From Botrytis cinerea B05.10 (taxonomy: Eukaryota > Ascomycota > Leotiomycetes > Helotiales > Sclerotiniaceae): a stretch of DNA of 64,000 bases. The position numbers were made by a program, and so were the translations under genes. Shown piece after piece: positions 37,137-48,323 of the stretch. Numbering within the stretch: position 1 is the first letter of the stretch; each line of letters begins with the position of its first letter. The notes beneath the pieces were generated by a model that had not been told where the DNA came from, did no database searches, and was given only the letters and a program-made list of their open reading frames with translations. Where the stretch lies: positions 806,001-870,000 of the forward strand of contig NC_037325.1 of the NCBI RefSeq assembly GCF_000143535.2, written 5' to 3'.

Positions 37137-38344
37137 GATCACGAACCAACACCCAATCAAGAATATTTTGATCAAACGGAATGGAAATATCAGAATTATT
37201 TTTACACGACCAGAATGAGACTGTTAAGGTATCTTATACCTGCCTGCTTGTTATGTAATAGGATTGAAATCCTCCATACCCGTCTCCCACCACCATTCTT
37301 GCATTTATACCAAAATGGCGAGATGCAGCGATAGCAGAGTGCGATATTTCGATTACTACGAATCGGAAACTTTCTGCAGCATGCAAGCTTACGGAAAATG
37401 GTTTTTGGTAAATAGCATTTCGGGCTGGTATGTACCGATGTATATCAAGAGCGGCAGAACTACTGCAGGTCTCATAACAATGCGGGGTAGTTGGCGTCTG
37501 TCGGAGTGTAAGGTTAATGATCTACACTTGTATTTGTAACCGGTGATGACCTCACAGACGCCATGAGAATCAACCGAATCTTTCGACATAAGCTGACAAC
37601 ATGTACAAGTGATGTGCAGCTCAATATGGACATCTCCATTATTGGACCGCCGCGTATGCCTACTCGTGATGACTGCCATCCCGGCCACTTCACGCAGAGC
37701 AATTCAAAGACCAACGATAGAAAGCAAATTGGTCGAGAGAACAATCCAAGATTACGGTCGAAGTAACTATTATTCTCGAGGGAAAAAGAACTTTAGCACG
37801 GTGGATAAGTAAGTATTGTGGTTAGCCACATACGCTTATGGTAGCTTAACCCCGTGACCCGCTCGCGTGCAACTCATTCCTATTCCTACTCCTACACGTG
37901 CGTGCAACAGAACTAAAGACAATTGCAGACCAAGAAACCCTTAGAGCGCTTTTTTTCTGGTTTCAATCCAAATCTATCTATCCATCAATCAAAGCAAACA
38001 TCTTCAATCTCCCAATCCAAGATCGACGACATCTCGATGATTCTTGGAAACCTTTGATGGGTTAACCTTCATCTTGTTCCGTCCTTAATACCGAGACGCG
38101 TCACTGCCCTCGACGTCTTTCAGAAGATCTTACCGCCGGTTCCGAAAATGGGTCAGATTGCTCAAGGAAACTACAAAATATGTCAGTTGCTGACAATGCA
38201 CTCTTTGACACTCGTATTGCTATGGCTCGAAGTCGGAACATCCGGTGCACTAGTGGGTGGTCCAGAATGTGGGTCGCAGAAACCTTACTTCAAACGAGGG
38301 GAGGTAATTCAAAAGATTTTCTCTTTCTCAAAAATGTGATGCAT
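37137..38344. other. 1.2-kb spacer, carboxylesterase promoter side
   Basis: No gene seen. Several short open frames (60-90 codons) lack recognisable content. A cacgtgcgtgcaac sequence lies near 37896. Confidence 0.5.
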
Positions 38345-39664
38345 TTACCATCCAAGTCGATTTTGCCCAAATCTGGTGGCTAAGGGATAGAACAGAGATG
38401 ATGGAAACACATCAACATTTAGCATTCCAACCCCTCTCTCCACCAAAACTCCCCAAATATATTCCCTGAAAATTGCCGGCAGGGCTGGAGTGTCCCAATA
38501 TCTAGCTTTGAGACCCTTTGCGTTTGCTAAGGCGACTTGAGTCTTGATTTGATTCAGTTGCGATGAGCTGAATTTCCAGAACCAGATTTTGCCCAAGGTA
38601 CTCATGGAAACGCTTGCATAGTACGAATTCGATTCATCGTATTTGGAGTTTGCGATATCCTCGAGAGGGGCATCATAGAATATATCGCGATAGGTGGTGT
38701 TCGAAATCAAAAGATCAAATGGGGCTTTCCCGGTAGCGACGACAATTATTGGACGCCAGTTAATTTTGTCGGTCGAGTTGCTCCAATTGGTGAGCCAACC
38801 TTTTGAACGAAGAGCTTCGAGTTCCTGATCCACCCAAGGCCACAGGTCAGACCCGCTTGATTTGAAATCTAACAGCAAAGTCAAGGTGGTATTAGGACTC
38901 GACTGGAATACGCCATTAGAATTGCTGGATCTTCCATCTGACTCGGCGGAATTATTGTTTTGATACTCAAGGATTGTGATGAGGGGCTTGATGTATAAAT
39001 CCTGGAGTGTGCGATCATCTCTGAGTGATTTAAGAGAATGGCCAACTAACAAGTCATCGCTACCATCTTTTTTGTTCAGCCATATATCGGCTTCTACCCC
39101 TGTACAGCCAGCAGCGAGAGCCTCGAAAAGAGGAACGGGTCTCCAGTAATCATTGTGAGAATGGCATGACAGCGGTATAATATCCTTTGTGAAGTTTGAC
39201 ATCCAAGGTGCAAGGAGAGTGGATGAATCGCTAGGACCTTTCCACTGCCCAACTACATGATTTATTCCGCTCGATGGCATGTGAGGTGGGTGGCGGCGGG
39301 GAAGGGTCATGAGTAATGTAAGCCAAAGCCTAAGGTCTTGCTTGTTAGTTCGAACATTTACAATAGTTACAACCACAAACAAGATGGATGAAAGTACTGA
39401 CAGCGCGGCGATACTGCCAAGGACTAATAGACAAAACAATACCCGAATTTTAAGTTTCCTGCGCCATACCTCTTTCGTTGTATTTGAACGTCCATTGGCC
39501 GTTATATCGTAAAGAGGTAGGCAACACTGCCTCTTATTGATACTGCCGCCCATATTGCTGAGACTATGCTCAGAATGAGTATAACTTCCGCCGGGTACTC
39601 TATTCAATAGTCGGACTGTCGAATTGGTTATTTGGGGTTGCGTATTGCTGGTTAGAATGCCCAT
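38345..39664 (-). CDS. aim6: AIM6-like membrane protein with a PLC-like phosphodiesterase fold
   Basis: Two minus-strand exons, 39664-39402 and 39329-38345, give 415 residues. The 72-base intron has a GTCAGT donor, a perfect CTAAC branch site and TTAG acceptor; its length is a multiple of three, so the frame stays open unspliced. After a cytoplasmic N-terminus comes a membrane anchor (VLFCLLVLGSIAALLWLTLLM). A TIM-barrel domain follows, starting IPLSCHSHNDYWRPVPLFEAL and continuing GVEADIWL and LLVGHSLKSL, the positions of the metal and catalytic residues in glycerophosphodiester-phosphodiesterase relatives. Yeast Aim6 affects mitochondrial inheritance, but its biochemistry is unknown. The first ATG in frame is at 39664. 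Confidence 0.85.
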   Translation of the reverse strand: MGILTSNTQPQITNSTVRLLNRVPGGSYTHSEHSLSNMGGSINKRQCCLPLYDITANGRSNTTKEVWRRKLKIRVLFCLLVLGSIAALSVLSSILFVVVTIVNVRTNKQDLRLWLTLLMTLPRRHPPHMPSSGINHVVGQWKGPSDSSTLLAPWMSNFTKDIIPLSCHSHNDYWRPVPLFEALAAGCTGVEADIWLNKKDGSDDLLVGHSLKSLRDDRTLQDLYIKPLITILEYQNNNSAESDGRSSNSNGVFQSSPNTTLTLLLDFKSSGSDLWPWVDQELEALRSKGWLTNWSNSTDKINWRPIIVVATGKAPFDLLISNTTYRDIFYDAPLEDIANSKYDESNSYYASVSMSTLGKIWFWKFSSSQLNQIKTQVALANAKGLKARYWDTPALPAIFREYIWGVLVERGVGMLNVDVFPSSLFYPLATRFGQNRLGW

Positions 39665-42600
39665 TTTGAAGAGCAAGTGTGCTAAAATGCTATCTTTTGA
39701 ACAACAATAAGAAAGCAATTCCGATAAAACACTGCAAGATATTGTAAGAAGTGTTATGTCTTGAAGCAAATTATGCAAACATTCAGTTCGACCTTCCTTC
39801 TTTTAATATTCACTGAGGCTTTGAGATCAAGATACACCGCCGCCTGATCCTTCGCAACAGTTACTATCGTCTTCGTCATACTATATCCATAGTACGTATA
39901 GCCTGCTCTCATACCTCACTTCTTTTCAAATGTATGGTACTCGTTGTTATAGGCAGGCACAATAAGTCCTCGAGCTTGTCCGAAATAAGTTACGGAGTGT
40001 GGGGTTGTTGATAGCACTCGGTGTTGATGCCGTGTAGAAGACTCCTTAAGTTCCCTTTTATGTCTCTTTACAATGTCACTTGATTGACACCGGACGATTC
40101 ATCAAGGTTCATGGCTAAGAGGGAGAATAATGCCCCTCCCTCCAACCACTTAGTCATGCCTATCGTTCCACAAGTGATTTGGGCCGAAGGGAATTTACAA
40201 TGAATTCACTTAGACTGCGCAGTTAAGGTCCGGACAAAATCATTTACAACAACGATAACATTGAGTTTGAAACTTGCTGACTAAAGAGAGTAATAAAGAC
40301 ACTATTTATGTAACAAGAATGCTTACCGACGGATGTTGTGCTACCTGTTTGCATGAGGGAGCCACCTAGTGGTGGCATTTGCGGCGTGAGAAGGAGCTAG
40401 TCACTACCGAACACTTATAAAAGAGCCGAGGCGGTACGGCGAGCTAGCATTCTCGTGCAGAAACAACTGTGTGGTGGCTCATATTTACCAAAGGAAGACG
40501 TCAGCCTTCTAGCGAATGTTCGGCCGCCAATTAGTCTCCGAATTTACTGTGCCGTTTTCATCGATGCAGTTGAATTGTTTGAGATGGGAGTTTCGCCAAA
40601 ATTTCTCGTATGTGCAGAGCCAATGGGAACTCCTGCTTACTTTTTAAAGTCGTCTCAAAACGTTGGGATTGTATGGCGCGCATATGGTATAGTTCTAATC
40701 AAATTGGCAAGCCACAAGACATATGCTTAATTTTCCTCAATCGCCCCCTTTGCCTTGCAGCTATAGGCTTAGTCAATCTTACATCCATCTCACTGTGATC
40801 GTTGATGAAAGTTTATCGAACGATTCCGCCTGGCATATTTACATCGGTTTCTAGTTGTTCAATCATGAGAAACAAGTTAGCAAGGGATGCGTGTCTCAAA
40901 TTCACTGGCGTTTTAATATGGGATAGTCTATACGAGTCTTAAAACAAATGATCACTAATCAGAATATCAAGTTGAATATCTATATCCCCATCTCAGATGG
41001 ATAGTGGCCCATTGATCGCTAAAACTACTTTTCTCCGGCGTCATTTCGATTTTTTTTGGGTACGGTCTGTCTCTAGAGCGGACACCTCGTAACCTCAAAA
41101 TACTTCTCTTTCATCAACACGTAAATGGAGTACCACGGGAATAGGCTGATGAGTGTGAATGGTAGCTGCTTGGTTCTTCGCTACTACATGAGACTTAAGC
41201 AATATTGGTGAAATACCACCCTAGATACTTTCCGTGAATGGAGTCATCCGGGAATTCTGCATCAATCCAATGTGATGAGATGTATTCGAGCTACTAGTTT
41301 CAAGTTTTAAGACGCGGTATTTTCTTCATGCGTCTAATTTTTTTTTGGAATGCAGATAGTTGCTTGCGCCATTTTCTGTTCGCATTGCTACACTTCGTAT
41401 AAAGCCCGCCGACACGTCTCCCGTACTGTATAATTTTTTATTAGCGTTATTAATACCCCACTTTTATTTTCTGATTTGTAGTTACCTAAATTCCAGGAAT
41501 TAAGGGCCCAACTTCGGTAGCCGGCTCGTATTTAGTTTCTATGGCATTGTTATAAAGTGGATCAGGAGTGCTTAAATCCCACCTCTGCGCTATTGTCGGA
41601 TCATCCCGAGAGGGGGGAAAGTGGGTCAATCCCGCTTCGTTATGTGTATAATGAGCAGTTATGTTTTTGGTATTTCGTTGCCTAGAAAATATATCAAGAC
41701 CAGTTCTCCTTTTCTATTCTGGGAGTAACATGCATTGGCTGAAGCCTTCCATGACGAATCATTGCAATGAGACGCGTAGACAGACTTAGCATTGGTTCAT
41801 GATAGCTCGGCCGATATCAGAATCTGGGTACTTTCACCAAGAACCCCCAACTTCCTGCTTTCATAGCTCAATCTTTCCGATCCTCAATGGTTTAACATTC
41901 AACTCACATATAATGAGAGGCACTGGCTCTGGTCTCGTAAATCGTTAAATCAGAACTGTCAGATATGTTTAAAGTAACCATCAACAGAGGTTACAGAAGC
42001 GCAACATACGGACTCTGCTTCTCTATCCGCACCGATGATGGTAGCAATCCACTCACGATCGACTCCAGAAAAATTCAGGCCTACCAAATTGAATAAAGCA
42101 AATATCAATCGTGTGCCCGTGTTAAAATCAAGGATGAGGCATCACGCCATGTCGAATGTATGACATTCCCAGATTTATCTCTTACGAAGAGGGTCGAATC
42201 AGTGTGCTTTGTGGTTGAGGTGCATGATGAAGAGTTACGCACATCTGGTTCTCATTATCAATATTTGCAAATGATATTTGTGATAATAACAAATTCCAAT
42301 GGCTCTATGAAAATTTGCTGCGTTCTGTTCCTACAAAGAAGGACGCGAAACCTGGAAGTTGAGAGGTTGGGGGTGATAAGATTTCTTTCTATGTTCTTCC
42401 AGTCAGAGAGTATGTAAGTGACGTATGAAAAGTGTTAAAGATTGGATAGAGGTACTTAGATTATGTGTATGGCATTAGGCTAAATTGTATAAGGGACGGG
42501 GAGGGAGATTTCTCTATGGCTAGTTTACCAGGTATTAATGCGGTAGGGATGAGGATTTGATGACAGTCAATTCATGATCAATGATAGGACTTCATTTGAT

Positions 42601-43442
42601 CTGATAGAGTTAACTGTTTAACATTAGATAAAATGTTATGAGATGATTGTATTGTAATACGAATTATTGAAGATATGTTACTTTTTTATTTTTTAGAATT
42701 AAGATTAACTCTGTTAATCCGTTGGTTTTATGTATTCCTTTATACTTTTCTATCATTCAATTGTGTTAGCAAATCTTTGGTTATGCATTTTAAATACGAT
42801 TTGTACTAGAACATAGACTTTATATGAAACTAACAGGTGGTTTTAATAGCCTACAATGAGGTTAATATGGTATGATATAGGATTATTGACACGATGCCTG
42901 ACATCATAAAAACGTAATTGGCCGGTATGATCTGATAGTATAACATAATCTGGCGGTTATATTACAACCCTATTATGCAGTCCATTACTCTTTACTTATC
43001 TGCTGGATATTTCATTCGATAAAATCATGCTGCCGTCGATGCCAATGATTCTTGACATTAAACTATCACGTACCGGACCTTATCATCCTAGATTTAAGCG
43101 AAAATGTAGTGCATTCCTTGATTAGCAGATCAAGAAATCTAAAACAAAAAGGTGACATAATCTTTCCTAACGTGAAAGATGTGATTGGTACTAAGTTCTT
43201 ATGAAATCTGAGGTACGCTATTCGTTTCATGCAACTCACTTCCCTATACCCCTACCAACAATGATGTGATTATGTAAGGTGACGTGACAAAATTAGGCGA
43301 TACACTTCATGGCATCAGCCATCCTGATCTATCAATGCGATAAATCCACAAAGCCCAGAACTTCATTTTCCAGTATTGAAAATACTAAAGTTGAACACAA
43401 CTACTCCAGATCTCAAGAAAACCCTCATAAAAACCCATCAAG
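39665..43442. other. 3.8-kb gene-free AT-rich region
   Basis: No gene can be supported. From about 41300 to 43300 A+T is clearly higher and open frames are short, in keeping with decayed sequence. I saw no terminal inverted repeats, target-site duplication or transposon protein. The frames at 40455-40730 and 42160-42417 have no recognisable content. Confidence 0.55.
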
Positions 43443-44093
43443 ATGGCTGAAAATATCCTCACCTTTTGCACTGCTGAAATCCCACCTGAAGTATGACTTT
43501 TTCGATTCTTTTCAAGCCATCGCTTTTACTATGTACTCAAATCTGCCTAGACAATTTCGCATTTCATCAAACTCTCCCAACACACTCTAGAAAGTTCTAG
43601 AATCTGGTCTGTCGTTCGCACACCCACTTCGCACCCCCTCGGCAAACGCACCCGCACCACTATTCTTCCTTTCCAAACCGGTTTCCTGCACGCCTCTCTA
43701 TCTACACTATCAGACTTTGTGACTTCGGCACCGCAAACCGATGGTTATCATTTCAGTCGCAATACATTTGCGGTGCTAGATGCGCGCAGTGTGGAAGATG
43801 AGACGGTGGTGCTGTGGAGTCGACTGGAAAGTATGCCGATGGAGTTAGTGGAGAGAGAGGGATGGGATGAGGAGAAGAAAATGACGGAGTGGAAGGATTA
43901 TAGGGTGGAGTTTAGAAAGGCGTGCTGGGTGGTGGGGGTTTTGGAAACGAAGCCGGGGTTGTTTGGGGAAATTGTGGAGAAGGGTCAGGGGACTAGTGTG
44001 GATGGGGAGGGTGTCCTAAAAGTGGATACCCCAATGAAGGGGGGAGATTGGGAGGATAGAGATGATCGGTCGACGGATGATGAAAGTTTGTGA
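43443..44093 (+). CDS. hypothetical protein, 196 residues (possibly DUF6924-like)
   Basis: Two exons, 43443-43490 and 43551-44093, join in phase 0. Exon 1 encodes MAENILTFCTAEIPPE. Exon 2 begins TISHFIKLSQHTLESSRIWS and includes the core FAVLDARSVEDETVVLW and a later VEFRKACWVVGVLE. The intron has a GTATGA donor and GCCTAG acceptor. The arrangement, a strand reading F-VLD-RS-ED-TV-L followed by a Trp/Arg stretch, reminds me of the small DUF6924 domain, but this is a weak resemblance from memory. No signal peptide or membrane segment. The last 45 residues are charged and low-complexity. The gene stands alone beside AT-rich DNA. Confidence 0.65.
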
Positions 44094-44858
44094 GAATGGT
44101 TGTTTGATGTGTTGTCAGTTTCCTGCCCTGTTTTGATCTTGATCTTAATGCAATGTCGAATTTAGCCACTGTTGATCAAGCCACAGCACGTGACGAATAT
44201 GACGATTCTTGATTTTGTCTGCTTGTTTCATCTTGTATCCGAGTCATAGGGAAACAGTTATCAATATGCTTGGTGGATAAAACCTCATTCTACAAACTGT
44301 GCATCAAGACCAGGACATTGTCGTTTGCTCGCTAACAAAGCTCGGACTGTGGAGTCGTGACTCCTGAGGGAGTTTTTGGTGGCACAAACCGGATATCATC
44401 AAGATTGAGGAAAGACTGGTCGTTGAGGGATTCATATTTGATAGTCTTTGAAAACGGCTGTATTATAACTGTATTGCCCCCCTTCGTCAGAAGTCTGAAG
44501 CTTGGAATTCACAGGGAAATTGCAAAGAGCTGAACTGAATACTAAAACTTTGACCTCTTCGCTGTGTATCCTTTCTCTTGTGATATTTTGAATATAATGA
44601 GCTACTTGAAATTCATGAAATAGAGCCCGAAAAAACAGTTCACTATTTTTCCTTATAAGATTTTGTCGCCCCAGCTGCTACAGAATAATAAATAATGGAC
44701 AGTGATTGATATCAGATCAAATTCGTTGATCAAACATGAAGTTCTGGAGCTGGTCAGAAACGTGGAACAACACAAGAGGGAGTTGTCACACTTCGACAGT
44801 CTCTTGTACCTCTGCTTCCAAGCCCTCGCGTACAATAGTGTTCTTCACGGGTATCTTT
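44094..44858. other. spacer, convergent 3' ends
   Basis: 765 bases between two convergent genes. No gene or notable element seen. Confidence 0.5.
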
Positions 44859-46053
44859 TTAAATTCCCGGACCACATGGAGAATACCAGTCATCCTTATG
44901 CTCCTCCAACCACTCAGGGAGACCCTGTATCTTATCCGCGTGTTTTTTAAGCTGGAAACATTTAGCTAGTACTTAACAAGTCAAAATGATAAGGAATGAT
45001 ACATACCCACGCAACAGTCTCTTGAACACATTCATACCGGAAGACAGAAGATTGTTGAAGTATATATTCCTTCCTTGTTGCAACATTCTTGTCCACGTTT
45101 TCGATGCGACTACATCGATCACCTGTAAAATTGCAACTAAGTCAGCCCTTCCAAATATATTATACGCAGTGGAAAGATTCGGAAGATAAGATTGGGGAGC
45201 TGTCCAGCTAGAAAATGGAAAATACGTACGCATCTGGTCCCATGCTTTGTATTCTGGAGAATCAGTTGGGCCTTCTGGAGGTTCGACGTTTGACTCCAAC
45301 CAATTTTCGCATTCTGCAACTAGTATGGACATTGAAATCAGTTTTAGTTGTACGTTTATATCTTTCGTTTGGTTTGAGAATTTGAGTTCTTCTGCATGGT
45401 TTTACGGAAAAAAAATTGAAGTCGCAAATACCCTTTTCATCGGTAATAGGTTTATCCTCTTCAAGCGGCTCGGGATCATTTCCGACGAGTTGAAGCTGCG
45501 GGCAGGGATTCGTGCTGCTTGGAGTTGCGCTACAGCTCGTAGTAGATGAAGTTGAAGATGTAGTGCTAGTAGTAGGATCGGAGGAAGACACAGAGCTGAG
45601 AATGCTAAAATCTGATGGAAAAGTAGTAGCTGGAGAAACGCTCAAAAAAGTTGAATCCGATTGATATCCGTTCGATAAGATAGAACCCAACTCGGACATT
45701 TGCGAAGTAAAAATGCCAGAATGACTCAAAGAGAAAGCAGTGAATGTATGCAGAGCACTACCTGAGGTAGATGAAGTGATTGGAGAAATGACTGATGATA
45801 TTATACCGCTGGTAGATGTCCTGCTGGAAGAATATGTACCTGATGAGACTCCACTGGAAGCAGTCGTGCTCATAGACGAAACCCCGAAAGACACTGTGCT
45901 TGTAAGGTATATAGTAGTGGAGGAACTCTTTGAACTATAAGATGATGTCGGAACAGAAATCAAGGTCGTGACTGATAGTATGGAGCTGGTAGTGCTGGCC
46001 TGACCACACACAATAAAGCCCGCAATCAGAAGTTTAGAAACCGAATAATGCAT
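44859..46053 (-). CDS. secreted Ser/Thr-rich protein with a Cys-containing C-terminal domain
   Basis: Minus strand. Proposed exons 46053-45432, 45313-45230, 45136-45011 and 44965-44859 give 312 residues in phase. MHYSVSKLLIAGFIVCGQA is a signal peptide. Residues 20-180 are dominated by Ser and Thr, so a heavily O-glycosylated, cell-wall-type stalk. A compact tail follows: ECENWLESNVEPPEGPTDSP, then AILQVIDVVASKTWTRMLQQ and finally HADKIQGLPEWLEEHKDDW ending PCGPGI. I do not recognise the tail. Exon 1 and its donor are firm. The third intron can be left unspliced in frame, and the last uses a less common GTGGGT donor, so the C-terminus is provisional. A similar Ser/Thr-rich gene lies just upstream. 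Confidence 0.55.
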
Positions 46054-46319
46054 TTTAAACAGACTTTGAAGTGAATTTAACCTTCATTCCTATATGACGA
46101 AATGTGACTAGGCAATGCAGTTTATCCTTATACTATTCATTGTCAAACTTCTTTGATATTGCCAAGCACTTAGGCTTTACCTTGCTTCCACCTCTCTCTT
46201 CAGTTGAGACATCTACTGAAGTCGAAGACAAATTTTTGTCTCACAATCGCCATTCCCAATGAAGCCCAAGTCCTGGGCCCGCGTGCTTCTTAAGTCAATC
46301 CAGCTACATGCACTTACAT

Positions 46320-47146
46320 CTGTCTTTTTCTTTCTAAAGTTTGGCAACATGGAGGGGTCAAACTCACAAATTTCTCGGCTGCATTTCTATTTCTTTTCTT
46401 AGGTGGAATGGGCGGACAGGAATCGGGAATGATAGGAGAATTTGGGTCAGTTGGAGGAGTATCTGGATTTGTTGGAGGCGGTCTGTAGTAGACACATCTG
46501 GAGCGTAACAGTCTGCACTATTGGCTAATTGTAATGCTTGAATGATTGTGTCATCAAGTGAAAGGTAGTTTGTATGATTGAATACAGACTCCCAGTAGGC
46601 CACTTTCAAGCGTTAGCCTATTTATCCAAAAATAGGAAGTGAGAGAGAATTCATGATAACTACTGGCGGCTAGAAGAGCAGCGTCATCACCGTCCTCGTT
46701 TCTTGCTGCCAGAGTTAGACATGCGCTTGAATAGTTGGCTGAGGAGCTATCTATGCTCGTCGCAACTGTTGGAGAAGTGGTCCCTATCAATGGAGTTGTA
46801 GAAGTAGCTGGCAGATCATTCGATATACTGGAAAGAAAACTCGACCCCGAAGAAACAACTGAAGATGAGATGTGAGCTGTTATACTAGTAATGGATGTGA
46901 TAATAATAGAGCCACTTTGAGTTTGGGAAAAAATAGCCAAATAAATTGGACATTAAATTACGGAGGAGACAAGGCAGTGTGAGTGGAAAAACTCCAACGA
47001 GAATGATCTAAGAGTAAGTTGAAATTTAAATCGCGCTGTTGACTTGCCGTAGAATTGAAATGAGCTGAGAAGAGAAGTATGAATGCTTGGTAACATTGCC
47101 ACCACTCAACAAAGCTAAATACCTTTATATTGGAAGATGTCGTCAT
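46320..47146 (-). CDS. Ser/Thr-rich protein, possibly broken
   Basis: Minus strand, model incomplete. A start at 47146 (MTTSSNIK) with a GTATTT donor and ctcttctcag acceptor could lead into LISILR. A GC donor (gcaagt near 47045) would then be needed to reach SIIITSITSITAHISSSVVS, followed by a Ser/Thr-rich stretch to about 46680. A GTAGTT intron then joins to AYWESVFNHTNYLSLDD and SADCYAP. The natural-looking Pro-rich end (PPPTNPDTPPTDPNSPIIPD, later SCPPIPPKKRN) lies in another frame starting near 46485, with no intron of acceptable size to reach it. Either a frameshift or an unseen exon explains this. I do not recognise the protein. Confidence 0.35.
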
Positions 47147-48323
47147 GCTGTTGTTGGTGCTAAGAATTTAGATTATGTTTCTTCGCCAACTTCCATATTT
47201 GAAAAGACTCTGGCTTTAGCCATGTATTGAGATACCCAAGAATAGAAGTACAAAATCCATCACTCAGTAACTTTACCACAGCTCAAAAGTAATATCCAAC
47301 TAAATTCTACCTTCAAACCACGACATCCAATCCAAAAACATCAAAACCATCATCTTTCCCAGAAATACCCATGCAAAGTAGCAGTATCATAACTCAAAAA
47401 CCGATATCTGTTACACCAAAAGAAAAAAGGAACTACGATTCACACCGAGCGGGAAACCTCCCGCATCCGCCATCTCGGAACTTCCCTCATGCGGCGACAA
47501 TGACTACATCCCTTACTTACACAAGTCCAACCCGCAGTCACTCGCACTCGCTTAATGGGCATGAGGAATGTCCAAGACAGCTACTTAAAAGATGGAGAAT
47601 ACCCAATAGATACAGATGAGGTCACTTTAAGCTCTCACCAAAAAGAGCAATATTTTCATGCAAATTCAAGTGAACTCCGATACAATCATTGATATTCTCA
47701 TCCCAAATCTTCGAGTTGAACTTCACGAACCCTCAAATAAATAACTCGCCTCTCGCGAAAAAAAAAAAGATGAATAAAGTATAAAAAATCACGAAAACAA
47801 CGAAATATAGCAGAGATCCATCACATAGAAATGCTAAGCACTTGCCTTCAACATTTGACATACCTCTGATGGCATACCAATGACCATCACCCCCGGAGAT
47901 CCAATACAAACCACACCAGAAGCATGGCGCATCGGACACAGACCGTAGAATCCGAGTAGCGGCGATTTCCAGCGGATGCCGGATCAACTTCCCGGAAGCA
48001 AGACATTGCATTCCAAGCATTCCAACACCGAGTGTACTTTTACTGGCGAGAAATACTCAAACGGCATTTACCCATATATCCTTTGTATAGAGTAAACTAG
48101 GGCTGGCGACGTAAGTCTATGGTGTTCTAGCTGTTCACAGAATGTAGATGGCTCTACGGCGGATCATGTTCATGAGGCTAAGATTAATAATATTTCTCAG
48201 ATGGGAAAAGCACACTTCTGAATTGCTCTTTCCGCTAATGTCATGTCCTGGTATATTTGAAGTAACTAATAATATATCCCATATATTTATTATACACACG
48301 GACCGACTCTTTTAACTACATTC
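47147..48323. other. 1.2-kb spacer
   Basis: No gene supported. A minus-strand frame at 47733-48020 (MQCLASGKLIRHPLEIAATR onward) ends in a poly-Phe stretch made by an A-run and has no recognisable domain. Nothing else seen. Confidence 0.45.
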
